From Acidobacteriaceae bacterium (GTDB taxonomy: Bacteria; Acidobacteriota; Terriglobia; Terriglobales; Acidobacteriaceae): a stretch of 5,359 bases of DNA. Below, one piece after another: positions 1-5,359 of the stretch. The notes beneath the pieces are model-generated. The model worked only from the letters and a program-made list of their open reading frames with translations, was not told where the DNA came from and did no database searches. The stretch is from positions 1 through 5,359 of the forward strand of contig JASHYS010000211.1 of the NCBI GenBank assembly GCA_030042915.1, given 5' to 3'. Within the stretch, counting starts at the first letter, position 1. Every line of letters begins with the position of its first letter. The position numbers were made by a program, and so were the translations under genes.

Positions 1-1
1 C

Positions 2-367
2 AAGAAGCGCGAGCGCAAGAACGTGCCCTATGGCATTGCGTACATTCAAGCCTCGTTCAACAACACCATCGTCACCATCACCGATCAGGTGGGCAACACG
101 TTGAGCTGGAAGAGTTCGGGATCGCTGGGATTCCGTGGATCACGCAAGGGCACGCCATTTGCAGCGCAGCAAGCGGCGTCGAACGCCGCCGCCATGGCGC
201 GCGATCACGGCGTGCGCACAGTGGATGTACGGGTCGCGGGTCCGGGATCGGGCCGCGAGTCGGCCATTCGCGCGCTGGCTGCCGCGGGCATCGAGGTCAA
301 GTCGATTCGCGACGTGACTCCGGTGCCGCACAACGGCTGCAGGCCGCCGAAGAGACGCAGAGTGTAA
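2..367 (+). CDS. rpsK: 30S ribosomal protein S11 (5' partial)
   Basis: This is S11, which sits on the 30S platform, contacts 16S rRNA and helps form the mRNA exit region. The reading frame is open from base 2 and gives 121 residues, beginning [16 protein letters not shown]. The family pattern is clear: a basic N-terminus, the [11 protein letters not shown] segment, a conserved glycine-rich middle ([17 protein letters not shown]), and the invariant C-terminus [14 protein letters not shown]11 is usually near 129 residues, so only about 8-10 N-terminal residues are missing to the left of the window. A GTG at 23 is not the start: it is the valine of the conserved KNVPYGIA motif and family residues precede it in frame. 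The next gene is rpsD after a 196-bp gap, as expected for an alpha operon; rpsM would be expected upstream. Confidence 0.97.
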   Translation, partial: KKRERKNVPYGIAYIQASFNNTIVTITDQVGNTLSWKSSGSLGFRGSRKGTPFAAQQAASNAAAMARDHGVRTVDVRVAGPGSGRESAIRALAAAGIEVKSIRDVTPVPHNGCRPPKRRRV

Positions 368-375
368 GAAGCGGC

Positions 376-492
376 TAACAGCCGGTAGTTTCTAGCTACT
401 AGTCCGTTGTTCCAGCGGGTAGGTCCGAGGTTCTGCGATGGGCAATGAAAAGCTAGAGGCTGAAGCCAGGAGTTAGAAGCTAATAACTGGGC
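376..492. repeat. Degenerate inverted heptamer arrays (GCTAGAA family) between rpsK and rpsD
   Basis: The gap of 196 bp between rpsK and rpsD holds two short arrays with 7-bp periodicity in opposite orientation. The left array (376-403) is four heptamers related to TTCTAGC, with an exact copy at 390-396. The right array (452-485) is about five units related to GCTAGAA, for example GCTAGAG at 452-458 and GTTAGAA at 472-478, with one unit shortened by a base at 459-464. The arms are imperfectly complementary and separated by about 48 bp. This is the most decayed of the three such pairs in the operon. The remaining gap sequence shows no gene, and rpsD keeps its own ribosome binding site downstream. 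Confidence 0.7.
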
Positions 493-553
493 CGGGAAGA
501 AGCGAACAGAGCTCATAGCTGCTTTTCGCGTAAACCGGCCGACATCCGAAGTC

Positions 554-559
554 AGGAGA
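554..559 (+). promoter_or_regulatory. Ribosome binding site of rpsD
   Basis: AGGAGA lies five to six bases before the ATG at 564, a near-consensus Shine-Dalgarno sequence. It supports this start and shows that the repeat-filled gap left the rpsD initiation region intact. Confidence 0.85.
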
Positions 560-563
560 AGCA

Positions 564-1193
564 ATGGCACGATATACCGGAGCAGTTTGCCGGCTTTGCC
601 GGCGAGAAGGCACCAAGTTATTTTTGAAGGGCAGCAAGTGCACCTCTGACCGCTGCCCGTTGGAGAAGCGTAACTTTCCTCCCGGCCAGCATGGCAAGGA
701 CCGCAAGGCCAAGATCGTAGGCTACGGCCTGCAGCTGCATGAAAAGCAGAAGGCCAAGCGGATGTACTTTACGCTGGAAGGCCAGTTCCGCGAGTACTAC
801 GAAAAGGCCAGCCGTTCCACCGCCGTTACCGGCGAGTTGCTCATCCAGCAACTGGAGCGGCGTCTCGACAACGTCACCTACCGGCTGGGATTCGCCATCT
901 CGCGCCGTCAGGCACGCCAGCTTGTTCGTCACGGGCACGTAACGGTGAACGGCCGAAAGGTGAACATACCCTCCTACCAGGTGAATGCCGGCGATGTGAT
1001 TGCCGTCCGCGAAAGCGCCAGGAAGCTGGCGATCGTGGAGCAGGCCACGCAATTTGCGGCGCAGAATCCAGTTCCTGCCTGGCTGGAAGCGAACTTTGAA
1101 AACCTGTCGGGGCGCGTGCTGCATTTGCCCAAGCGCGCCGACGTCAACCTGCCGATCAACGAGCAGTTGATCGTAGAGCTGTACAGCAAATAA
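564..1193 (+). CDS. rpsD: 30S ribosomal protein S4 (zinc-binding type)
   Basis: S4 is a primary 16S rRNA-binding protein that nucleates assembly of the 30S body. In several bacteria it also represses translation of its own operon. The 209-residue product has the normal family length. Residues C9, C12, C26 and C31 form the C-X2-C-X13-C-X4-C zinc site seen in Thermus-type S4, so this is the 'C+' form. The helical rRNA-binding region follows, with [10 protein letters not shown] at about 39-48 and [15 protein letters not shown] at about 68-82. The S4 RNA-binding domain spans about 99-148 ([20 protein letters not shown], then [11 protein letters not shown]). The C-terminal tail ends in LIVELYSK, as is typical. 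The ATG is preceded by a good Shine-Dalgarno sequence. The gene lies 196 bp after rpsK and 189 bp before rpoA. Whether it autoregulates here cannot be told, because the operon leader is outside the window. Confidence 0.98.
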   Translation: MARYTGAVCRLCRREGTKLFLKGSKCTSDRCPLEKRNFPPGQHGKDRKAKIVGYGLQLHEKQKAKRMYFTLEGQFREYYEKASRSTAVTGELLIQQLERRLDNVTYRLGFAISRRQARQLVRHGHVTVNGRKVNIPSYQVNAGDVIAVRESARKLAIVEQATQFAAQNPVPAWLEANFENLSGRVLHLPKRADVNLPINEQLIVELYSK

Positions 1194-1197
1194 CAGC

Positions 1198-1300
1198 TAC
1201 CAGCTCTTAGCCTGCAGCTTCCAGCTCCTGTTCGGAAGAATATGCGTTCGTGGGTTCTTCCGGGATGGGCTAGAAGCCAGGAGCTAGAGGCTAGAAGCTG
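1198..1300. repeat. Inverted heptamer arrays (GCTAGAA family) forming a nested stem-loop between rpsD and rpoA
   Basis: Two arrays with 7-bp periodicity face each other. The left arm (1198-1230) consists of four units ending in AGC related to TTCTAGC, plus a partial unit. The right arm (1269-1300) consists of four units of GCTAGAA and close variants (exact at 1269-1275 and 1290-1296), plus a partial unit. Bases 1216-1230 pair with 1278-1292 at 14 of 15 positions, counting one G-T wobble. The spacer contains a separate perfect 8-bp hairpin (1233-1240 with 1255-1262). No T-run follows, so this is not a standard intrinsic terminator. It begins five bases after the rpsD stop and ends 82 bp before the rpoA start. 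Confidence 0.85.
1233..1262 (+). other. Perfect hairpin CGGAAGAA/TTCTTCCG inside the rpsD-rpoA inverted array
   Basis: CGGAAGAA at 1233-1240 is exactly complementary to TTCTTCCG at 1255-1262, with a 14-base loop. A T-G wobble (1232/1263) can extend it by one pair. The hairpin lies wholly inside the loop made by the outer heptamer arms, giving a nested cruciform or long stem with an internal bulge. The role is unknown; an mRNA-stability or attenuation element is possible. Confidence 0.75.
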
Positions 1301-1382
1301 CATTTCAAACCAAAGGAGCACTTGCGCGGCCGCCGCAAAATGCATCGCGACGTACATGCCGCGCGGGAAACGAGAGACACAT

Positions 1383-2477
1383 ATGTTGTGGAGAGGATTT
1401 CAGAAACCGAAGCGCCTTGCAGTTGATGCCGAGACGCTTACCGACACCTACGGAAAGTTCAGCGCCCAGCCTTTTGAGCGGGGCTTTGGCACCACCATCG
1501 GTAACGCCTTGCGGCGCACGCTGCTCAGCTCCATTGAGGGAGCGGCCGTAACCGCGGTCCGCATTGAAGGCGTGCTGCACGAGTTCCAGTCCATCACCGG
1601 CGTAGTTGAAGATGCCACCGACATCATCCTCAATCTCAAGCAGGTCCCCTTCAAGCTGCAGGGCGAAGGTCCCAAGGCGCTCTATCTGCGCGCCGACCAG
1701 CCCGGCGCGGTGACCAGCGGAATGATCGAGGCCGACAGCGACGTGGAGATCCTCGACAAGAACGTCTACCTGGCCACGTTGTCGGAGGGCGGCAAGCTCG
1801 ACATGGAGATGCGCCTGAAGCGCGGCCGCGGCTATGTTTCCGCCGACAAAAATTTCGACGCCGACCTGGGACTGGGTTTCATTCCCGTGGATTCGGTGCA
1901 CTCGCCGGTGCGCCGGGTGAACTACGCGGTTGACGCCGCCCGCCTGGGGCAAATTACCGACTACGACAAACTGACGCTCGAGGTGTGGACAAACGGCGCC
2001 GTGTTGCCCGCTGACGCGGTCGGCCTGGCAGCCAAGCTGCTCAAGGACCACATGAACATCTTCATCAACTTCGAAGAGGAAATCGAAGCCGAAGCACGGG
2101 GCGAAGAAGGCCGCATCCTGCTCCGCAACGACAACCTCAATCGTAGTGTGGAAGAGCTTGAGCTTTCGGTACGCAGCTACAACTGCCTGAAGAACGCCAA
2201 CATCCAGACCATCGGCGAGCTGGTGCAGAAGACCGAGGCCGAGATGTTGAAGACCAAGAACTTCGGCCGCAAGAGCCTGAACGAAATCAAGGAGATCCTA
2301 GCCCAGATGGGCCTGTCGCTGGGCATGAAGATCGACGAACAGGGCAATGCGGTGCCGGGTCCCACCAGCATCCCGCCACAGACGGCGCTGGCTTCAGGCT
2401 TTGGCCGTTACGACGAGGAAGAGGAACCGCTGGACTCGGTGGATTTGCAGTTGCCCACCGAGACGGAGAACTTCTGA
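1383..2477 (+). CDS. rpoA: DNA-directed RNA polymerase subunit alpha
   Basis: This is the alpha subunit, whose dimer scaffolds RNA polymerase assembly and whose C-terminal domain binds UP elements and activators. The start at 1383 gives 364 residues beginning [11 protein letters not shown]. The N-terminal domain (about 1-235) contains [20 protein letters not shown] (31-50), the dimer and beta-binding core. The C-terminal domain spans about 253-314. Its DNA-contacting residues align one position below E. coli numbering: R264, N267, C268, G295, K297 and S298. A tail of about 50 residues follows (315-364), with DEEEEP at 344-349. It makes the protein some 35 residues longer than E. coli alpha. 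The frame is open further upstream, to an ATG at 1242 and another at 1356, but 1242 would read through the repeat arrays and neither has family similarity before MLW. The chosen ATG has only a weak ribosome binding site, GAGAGA at 1372-1377. The gene lies 96 bp before rplQ. Confidence 0.96.
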   Translation: MLWRGFQKPKRLAVDAETLTDTYGKFSAQPFERGFGTTIGNALRRTLLSSIEGAAVTAVRIEGVLHEFQSITGVVEDATDIILNLKQVPFKLQGEGPKALYLRADQPGAVTSGMIEADSDVEILDKNVYLATLSEGGKLDMEMRLKRGRGYVSADKNFDADLGLGFIPVDSVHSPVRRVNYAVDAARLGQITDYDKLTLEVWTNGAVLPADAVGLAAKLLKDHMNIFINFEEEIEAEARGEEGRILLRNDNLNRSVEELELSVRSYNCLKNANIQTIGELVQKTEAEMLKTKNFGRKSLNEIKEILAQMGLSLGMKIDEQGNAVPGPTSIPPQTALASGFGRYDEEEEPLDSVDLQLPTETENF

Positions 2478-2483
2478 GAAGCA

Positions 2484-2550
2484 GGGAATAGGGGATAGGG
2501 AATAGGGACCAGAAAGGCCGTCGCACTCTGAATCCCTAGTCCCTAATTCC
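2484..2550. repeat. Inverted heptamer arrays (GGGAATA family) with G-quadruplex pattern between rpoA and rplQ
   Basis: Seven bases after the rpoA stop, four tandem heptamers of the type GGGAATA occupy 2484-2511 (exact at 2484-2490 and 2498-2504; the others are variants). After about 20 bp, the opposite orientation appears at 2533-2546 as TCCCTAG and TCCCTAA, followed by TTCC. The arms are imperfectly complementary. On the sense strand the G-runs at 2484-2486, 2491-2494, 2498-2500 and 2505-2507 are separated by loops of 4, 3 and 4 bases. This fits the canonical G3+N1-7 quadruplex pattern. The rest of the 96-bp gap is the rplQ ribosome binding site. Confidence 0.85.
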
Positions 2551-2561
2551 TCAGTGCCTGG

Positions 2562-2566
2562 AAGGA
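2562..2566 (+). promoter_or_regulatory. Ribosome binding site of rplQ
   Basis: AAGGA, within the purine-rich run GGAAGGAAAAG (2560-2570), ends seven bases before the rplQ ATG at 2574. It lies just downstream of the inverted GGGAATA arrays and outside their arms. Confidence 0.8.
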
Positions 2567-2573
2567 AAAGAAC

Positions 2574-3065
2574 ATGCGCCATCGCAATGCCGGATTTAAG
2601 CTTGGACGGAATACCAGCCATCGCCGCGCGCTGTTGCGCAACCTGGTCACGTCCGTCATCGAAGAAGACCGCGTGGAGACCACCGTGGCCAAGGCCAAGG
2701 CGGTGCGTCCTCACATTGAGAAAATGATCACTCTGGGCAAGAAGGGCGATTTGCACAGCCGGCGCCAGGCGCTGGCCTTCCTGCGCACCGGCGAGGCCGT
2801 CAAGCGCCTGTTCGATGTCGTGGCTCCGCGCTACGGCGACCGCAACGGCGGCTATCTCCGCATCGTGCGCACCGGCTTTCAGCAGGGCGACGGCGCCGAT
2901 AAAGCTTTCATCGAACTGCTGGGCGCCGAAAAGCAGCTCGAAGTGAAGCGCCAAAAACGCGCCGATCTGAAGGCCAAAAAGCGCGCCGAGCTCGAAAAAC
3001 AGCTTGAGGAGCAGAAAAAGGAAGCGGAAGAGACCGAAGGCGAGGGCGGCGAACAGGCCGCTTGA
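2574..3065 (+). CDS. rplQ: 50S ribosomal protein L17 with charged C-terminal extension
   Basis: L17 binds 23S rRNA near the polypeptide exit tunnel. The 163-residue product starts [20 protein letters not shown], the conserved family N-terminus. It continues with [18 protein letters not shown] (about 20-37) and the [23 protein letters not shown] block (about 94-116). The core matches the usual length of about 117-127 residues. Beyond it lies a tail of about 46 residues (118-163), rich in Lys, Arg, Glu and Gln, predicted helical or coiled-coil, and ending in an acidic Gly/Glu stretch. This tail is absent from E. coli L17. Good Shine-Dalgarno spacing supports the ATG at 2574. This is the last gene of the operon: an intrinsic terminator follows 41 bp after the stop. 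Confidence 0.97.
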   Translation: MRHRNAGFKLGRNTSHRRALLRNLVTSVIEEDRVETTVAKAKAVRPHIEKMITLGKKGDLHSRRQALAFLRTGEAVKRLFDVVAPRYGDRNGGYLRIVRTGFQQGDGADKAFIELLGAEKQLEVKRQKRADLKAKKRAELEKQLEEQKKEAEETEGEGGEQAA

Positions 3066-3106
3066 GTGGCGATCTTAGGATCTGAGCGTTCGTCTCAGCA
3101 AATTGT

Positions 3107-3147
3107 GCGGGTACATCCCATCCGGGCTGTGCCCGCTTTTGTTTTTT
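3107..3147 (+). terminator. Rho-independent terminator of the alpha operon
   Basis: GCGGGTACA (3107-3115) pairs with TGTGCCCGC (3128-3136) over nine base pairs, including one G-T wobble, around a 12-base loop. TTTTGTTTTTT follows immediately (3137-3147). This is a textbook intrinsic terminator located 41 bp after rplQ, and it separates the ribosomal operon from the glycosyltransferase genes. A smaller 5-bp hairpin (3082-3086 with 3094-3098) lies just upstream and may be incidental. Confidence 0.92.
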
Positions 3148-3222
3148 CGAGCCTAAATCGCGTCATTGACCAGTCAGGTCCGGGGATCGGCTATCCAACT
3201 TCGGTAACTGGCAGGCCATCCC

Positions 3223-3234
3223 TTACCCGGGTAA
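3223..3234. promoter_or_regulatory. Perfect 12-bp palindrome, possible operator upstream of the glycosyltransferase
   Basis: TTACCCGGGTAA reads identically on both strands. It is followed four bases later by TATAGA (3239-3244), which resembles a -10 element, although I see no good -35 at the right distance. A further GGTAAC copy occurs at 3203-3208, 27 bp upstream of the GGTAAC within the palindrome's right side (3230-3235). The stretch 3148-3375 between the terminator and the next gene shows no convincing gene, so a promoter and operator for the glycosyltransferase should lie here. The assignment is inference. Confidence 0.35.
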
Positions 3235-3358
3235 CATCTATAGAGGCTGTACCTTGCTGTTATTCGATTTTGTCCGTTCTTGTGATTCTCCCTGAAGATC
3301 TTTCCGTTGTTGCCTTACCATGCAAGTGGTCCCGATGAGTGTGTGAAGTGCCGGCGCG

Positions 3359-3364
3359 AGGAGG
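3359..3364 (+). promoter_or_regulatory. Shine-Dalgarno sequence deciding the glycosyltransferase start
   Basis: A full AGGAGG lies 11 bases before the GTG at 3376. No in-frame ATG exists near the N-terminus. Upstream in-frame candidates (TTG at 3307, GTG at 3343) lack a comparable site, so this sequence favours 3376, although the spacing is slightly long. Confidence 0.6.
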
Positions 3365-3375
3365 CCGACTTCAGC

Positions 3376-4548
3376 GTGGAAACAAAGCGGAATCTCAGGA
3401 AAATTCTCTACGTAGTCACGCGCGCTGAGCGTGGCGGCGCTCAAACCCAGGTACTTGAGCTGCTCCAGGCAACGCGGGGATATTTTCACGCCGCCCTCGC
3501 CACCGGAGAAACCGGATTTCTCACCGACGAAGCGCGCGCGCTGGGGATTCCCGTCTATCACCTCAAGCACTTGGCCGCGCCGCTCAGTCCGCTTGATGAC
3601 TTTCGGGCTCTGGGTGAGATTTCTGGGATCATTCGCGCCTTCCAGCCCGACCTGATCCACGCTCACTCGTCCAAAGCCGGCATACTGGCTCGCATAGCCG
3701 CCCGCTATCACCGCACGCCCTGCATCTTCACGGTGCACGGCTGGGCATTTTCCCAGGGAGTGACTTTCCGCCGGAAATGCCTTGCGTTGCCCGTCGAGTG
3801 GCTGGCAGGCAACCTCGGCGCGGCGATCATCACTGCCTCGGAGTTCGATCGCGATCTTGCGCTGCGCTACAGCATCTGCGACGCCGAACGCATCACGACC
3901 ATCCTGGCCGCCAAGTCGGACGATCCCACTCGGGCGAACCCCGAAGCAGGAGATCCGCCCGTCATTACCATGGTGGCCCGCTTCTGCGCGCAAAAGGACC
4001 ATCTGACGTTGCTGCGAGCGCTGAGCGAGGTGCAATTGCCATTTCGCCTCCGGCTGGCAGGCGACGGTCCGCTTTTAGAGCGGGCGCGGACCGCCGCGGC
4101 GGAGCTGGGGTTAGAGAAGAAAGCCGAATTTCTGGGCAACTGCAGCCGAGTCGCCGAACTGCTTTCAGGCACGCAGGTTTTCGCGCTCATTTCCCGCTAC
4201 GAGGGCCTTCCCGTCAGCGTTCTTGAGGCCATGCGCGCCGGCCTTCCCATCGTGGCCACTGATACCGGAGGCGTAAGCGAGGCGGTGCGCAATCATTGGA
4301 ACGGTTTTCTGGTCCGGCGCGGCGACGATTCCGCGCTGCGCGCCGCTTTGGAAGCTCTGCTGCAAAACCCGGCCATGCGTGCCGAATTTGGAAAGAACTC
4401 GCGGCGCGCGTTCGAAAGGAATTTCCGCGTCGAGACCATGATCGAGCGCACCTTCCAGCTTTATGAACAGGAATTGGCTCCGGCCGCTCACGGCGACCTG
4501 CTGCCTCAGCGCAGCAGCCTCTCCAGGTCACCCAGTCTCGACTTGTAG
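3376..4548 (+). CDS. Glycosyltransferase family 4 (GT-B fold), surface polysaccharide type
   Basis: Predicted to be a retaining GT4 enzyme that transfers a sugar from a nucleotide-sugar donor to a lipid-linked or polysaccharide acceptor at the cytoplasmic face of the membrane. From the GTG at 3376 it has 390 residues, the usual family size. The N-terminal Rossmann half opens with RKILYVVTRAERGGAQTQV (8-26, acceptor-side glycine motif), then HAHSSKAG (95-102) and FTVHGWAF (118-125). The donor half has MVARFCAQKDH (199-209) and LAGDGP (227-232). The signature RYEGLPVSVLEAMRAGLPIV (274-293) gives an intact E-X7-E pair, E276 and E284. There is no signal peptide or membrane segment. The HGWAF and SEFDR pattern recalls Eps/Cap-type capsule transferases, but the sugar specificity cannot be read. 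The start is uncertain (TTG 3307 or GTG 3343 are alternatives). The last residues are encoded opposite the end of the neighbouring - strand gene. Confidence 0.9.
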   Translation: METKRNLRKILYVVTRAERGGAQTQVLELLQATRGYFHAALATGETGFLTDEARALGIPVYHLKHLAAPLSPLDDFRALGEISGIIRAFQPDLIHAHSSKAGILARIAARYHRTPCIFTVHGWAFSQGVTFRRKCLALPVEWLAGNLGAAIITASEFDRDLALRYSICDAERITTILAAKSDDPTRANPEAGDPPVITMVARFCAQKDHLTLLRALSEVQLPFRLRLAGDGPLLERARTAAAELGLEKKAEFLGNCSRVAELLSGTQVFALISRYEGLPVSVLEAMRAGLPIVATDTGGVSEAVRNHWNGFLVRRGDDSALRAALEALLQNPAMRAEFGKNSRRAFERNFRVETMIERTFQLYEQELAPAAHGDLLPQRSSLSRSPSLDL

Positions 4549-5359
4549 TAGAAAGTTTTGAGGAATGTCGCCCGGCAGTTTCCAGCGTACTCAGGCTGCC
4601 GGTTGCGAATATCTTCGAGGGCCTGCAGGATTCCGACGTAATCTTCGGCTGAAGTGAATTTCCCGTTCCAACCATCTCTCACGAATTCCGGAAACGAGCC
4701 GAGATCGCCGGCAATTACGGGCGTGCCAAACATAAAGGCCTTGGGTAAAACTCCGCTCTGGGTAGAGCGCCGGTAGAGATTCCAGACACAAAAGCTCTCG
4801 GCAAATAAGCGATTGATCTCCGCGGAGGCGAGCGGCCGGCCGCAATGGAATTCGACCCGGCCGGAGTACTCGCGAAAAAGTTTGTCGTCCGCCACGGAGC
4901 CGGGCAGCCGATCTTTTGAGGCGATCAGGAAACGCATATCCACATTGCGTCGCAGGAACTCTCGCACCACGGCGACAAACTGATCGAATCCGTGAGGTCG
5001 CGAGATATTGCCGATGTAAGAGAAGTAGACCTTTTTCTCCGGCGACTGGTCCGGCAGTTCTACCGACTCGTCGTCGTAGATTTGCGAAAAATAGTGAGCG
5101 TTCGGGTTATACCGGATGTCTGAATCACGATACAGTTTCACACCGTACTGTGACTCCAGAACCACAGCGTCAGCCAACTTGAGCATGGGAATCGAAGCTT
5201 GGTGCGCAAGGATTGTGGTGGCAGTTGCCTTGATCCCCTCGCGCCGCAGGTAATCCGACGAGAAATTCCACGGCTCGTGGTAAAGATAGAGAATCCTGGC
5301 TCCAGCCTTCTTGAATTGACGGGCCGAGGCTGCGTTGCGCGCTGATGTATTCAGAAAAA
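4506..5359 (-). CDS. Glycosyltransferase, GT4-like (N-terminus beyond right edge)
   Basis: The - strand frame is open from the right edge to a TGA at 4506-4508, giving 283 visible residues. The in-frame Met at 5186 is internal: 57 sensible residues precede it, including ARILYLYHEPWNFSSDYLRR and ILAHQASIPMLKLADAVVLES, a typical end of the GT-B N-terminal half. The C-terminal half begins near VYFSYIGNISRPHGFDQFV, the usual linker-to-donor-domain segment. It then has RFLIASKDRLPGS and SGVLPKAFMFGTPVIAGD, followed by FPEFVRDGWNGKF. The fold and the GTPVIA...PE.V..G.NG pattern match glycosyltransferase group 1, but the two glutamates of the E-X7-E signature appear to be Ser and Lys. The enzyme may therefore be a divergent subfamily. 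It probably acts in the same surface polysaccharide pathway as the convergent neighbour, with which it overlaps by 43 bp. The promoter and start are outside the window. Confidence 0.85.
   Translation of the reverse strand, partial: FLNTSARNAASARQFKKAGARILYLYHEPWNFSSDYLRREGIKATATTILAHQASIPMLKLADAVVLESQYGVKLYRDSDIRYNPNAHYFSQIYDDESVELPDQSPEKKVYFSYIGNISRPHGFDQFVAVVREFLRRNVDMRFLIASKDRLPGSVADDKLFREYSGRVEFHCGRPLASAEINRLFAESFCVWNLYRRSTQSGVLPKAFMFGTPVIAGDLGSFPEFVRDGWNGKFTSAEDYVGILQALEDIRNRQPEYAGNCRATFLKTFYYKSRLGDLERLLR

Noticed and set aside
23..367. GTG at 23 as the start of S11
   Set aside because: The frame is open to the left edge and encodes conserved S11 residues before this codon, so the gene is truncated by the window.
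368..563. An S4 autoregulatory RNA site in the rpsK-rpsD gap
   Set aside because: I cannot recognise the known S4-binding pseudoknot here; the gap is dominated by degenerate repeats, and the known E. coli site lies in the operon leader, outside this window.
1198..1300. Heptamer arrays as a CRISPR array or as an intrinsic terminator
   Set aside because: The units are contiguous 7-mers with no unique spacers, so this is not a CRISPR; the stem-loop has no following T-run, so it is not a standard terminator.
1242..1382. Long N-terminal extension of RpoA from ATG 1242 or ATG 1356
   Set aside because: The 1242 extension is translated repeat sequence; neither start has a nearby ribosome binding site, and the family N-terminus begins at MLW.
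1305..2051. Long antisense frame opposite rpoA (248 residues), and a similar one opposite rpsD
   Set aside because: These are mirror frames of GC-rich conserved genes, with low-complexity translations and no motifs.
3166..3197. TTGACC at 3166 with TATCCA at 3192 as a promoter
   Set aside because: The spacing is 20 bp and the -10 match is poor, so it is too weak to list as a feature.
3066..3338. A 90-residue frame starting GTG right after rplQ
   Set aside because: It runs across the intrinsic terminator and the palindrome, has no ribosome binding site of its own and shows no recognisable domain.

Overview
The window holds the 3' part of a bacterial alpha (S13/S11/S4/RpoA/L17) ribosomal-protein operon, followed by two convergent glycosyltransferase genes. 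The organism is probably a member of the Acidobacteriota (Terriglobia/Koribacter-like). This rests on the GC-rich coding sequence, an RpoA starting [11 protein letters not shown] with an acidic C-terminal tail, and intergenic gaps filled with short degenerate heptamer repeats of a kind I associate from memory with acidobacterial genomes. It is an inference, not a database match.

Layout, left to right. rpsK (S11) is cut by the left edge and ends at 367. rpsD (S4, zinc-finger type) is 564-1193, rpoA (RNA polymerase alpha) is best read as 1383-2477, and rplQ (L17, with a long charged C-terminal extension) is 2574-3065. All four are on the + strand in the usual alpha-operon order. A strong intrinsic terminator at 3107-3147 closes the operon. 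A 228-bp spacer (3148-3375) with a perfect 12-bp palindrome precedes a GT4-type glycosyltransferase (3376-4548, +). A second GT4-like glycosyltransferase lies on the - strand (4506 to the right edge, its N-terminus outside the window). The two glycosyltransferase genes overlap tail to tail by 43 bp. They probably belong to an extracellular or cell-surface polysaccharide locus next to the ribosomal operon.

The genes themselves are ordinary. The most unusual content is between them. The three intergenic gaps inside the operon (196, 189 and 96 bp) are longer than is typical for this operon, and each contains a pair of inverted arrays of degenerate 7-bp repeats. Two gaps use a GCTAGAA family (the opposite arm reads TTCTAGC). 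The third uses a GGGAATA family (the opposite arm reads TCCCTAA). In the rpsD-rpoA gap the arms pair at 14 of 15 positions and enclose a second, perfect 8-bp hairpin. In the rpoA-rplQ gap the sense strand has four G-runs with the spacing of a canonical G-quadruplex. Two unrelated repeat families with the same arm-spacer-inverted-arm design, at three consecutive junctions of one essential operon, are the best candidate here for an undescribed element or RNA-level control device.
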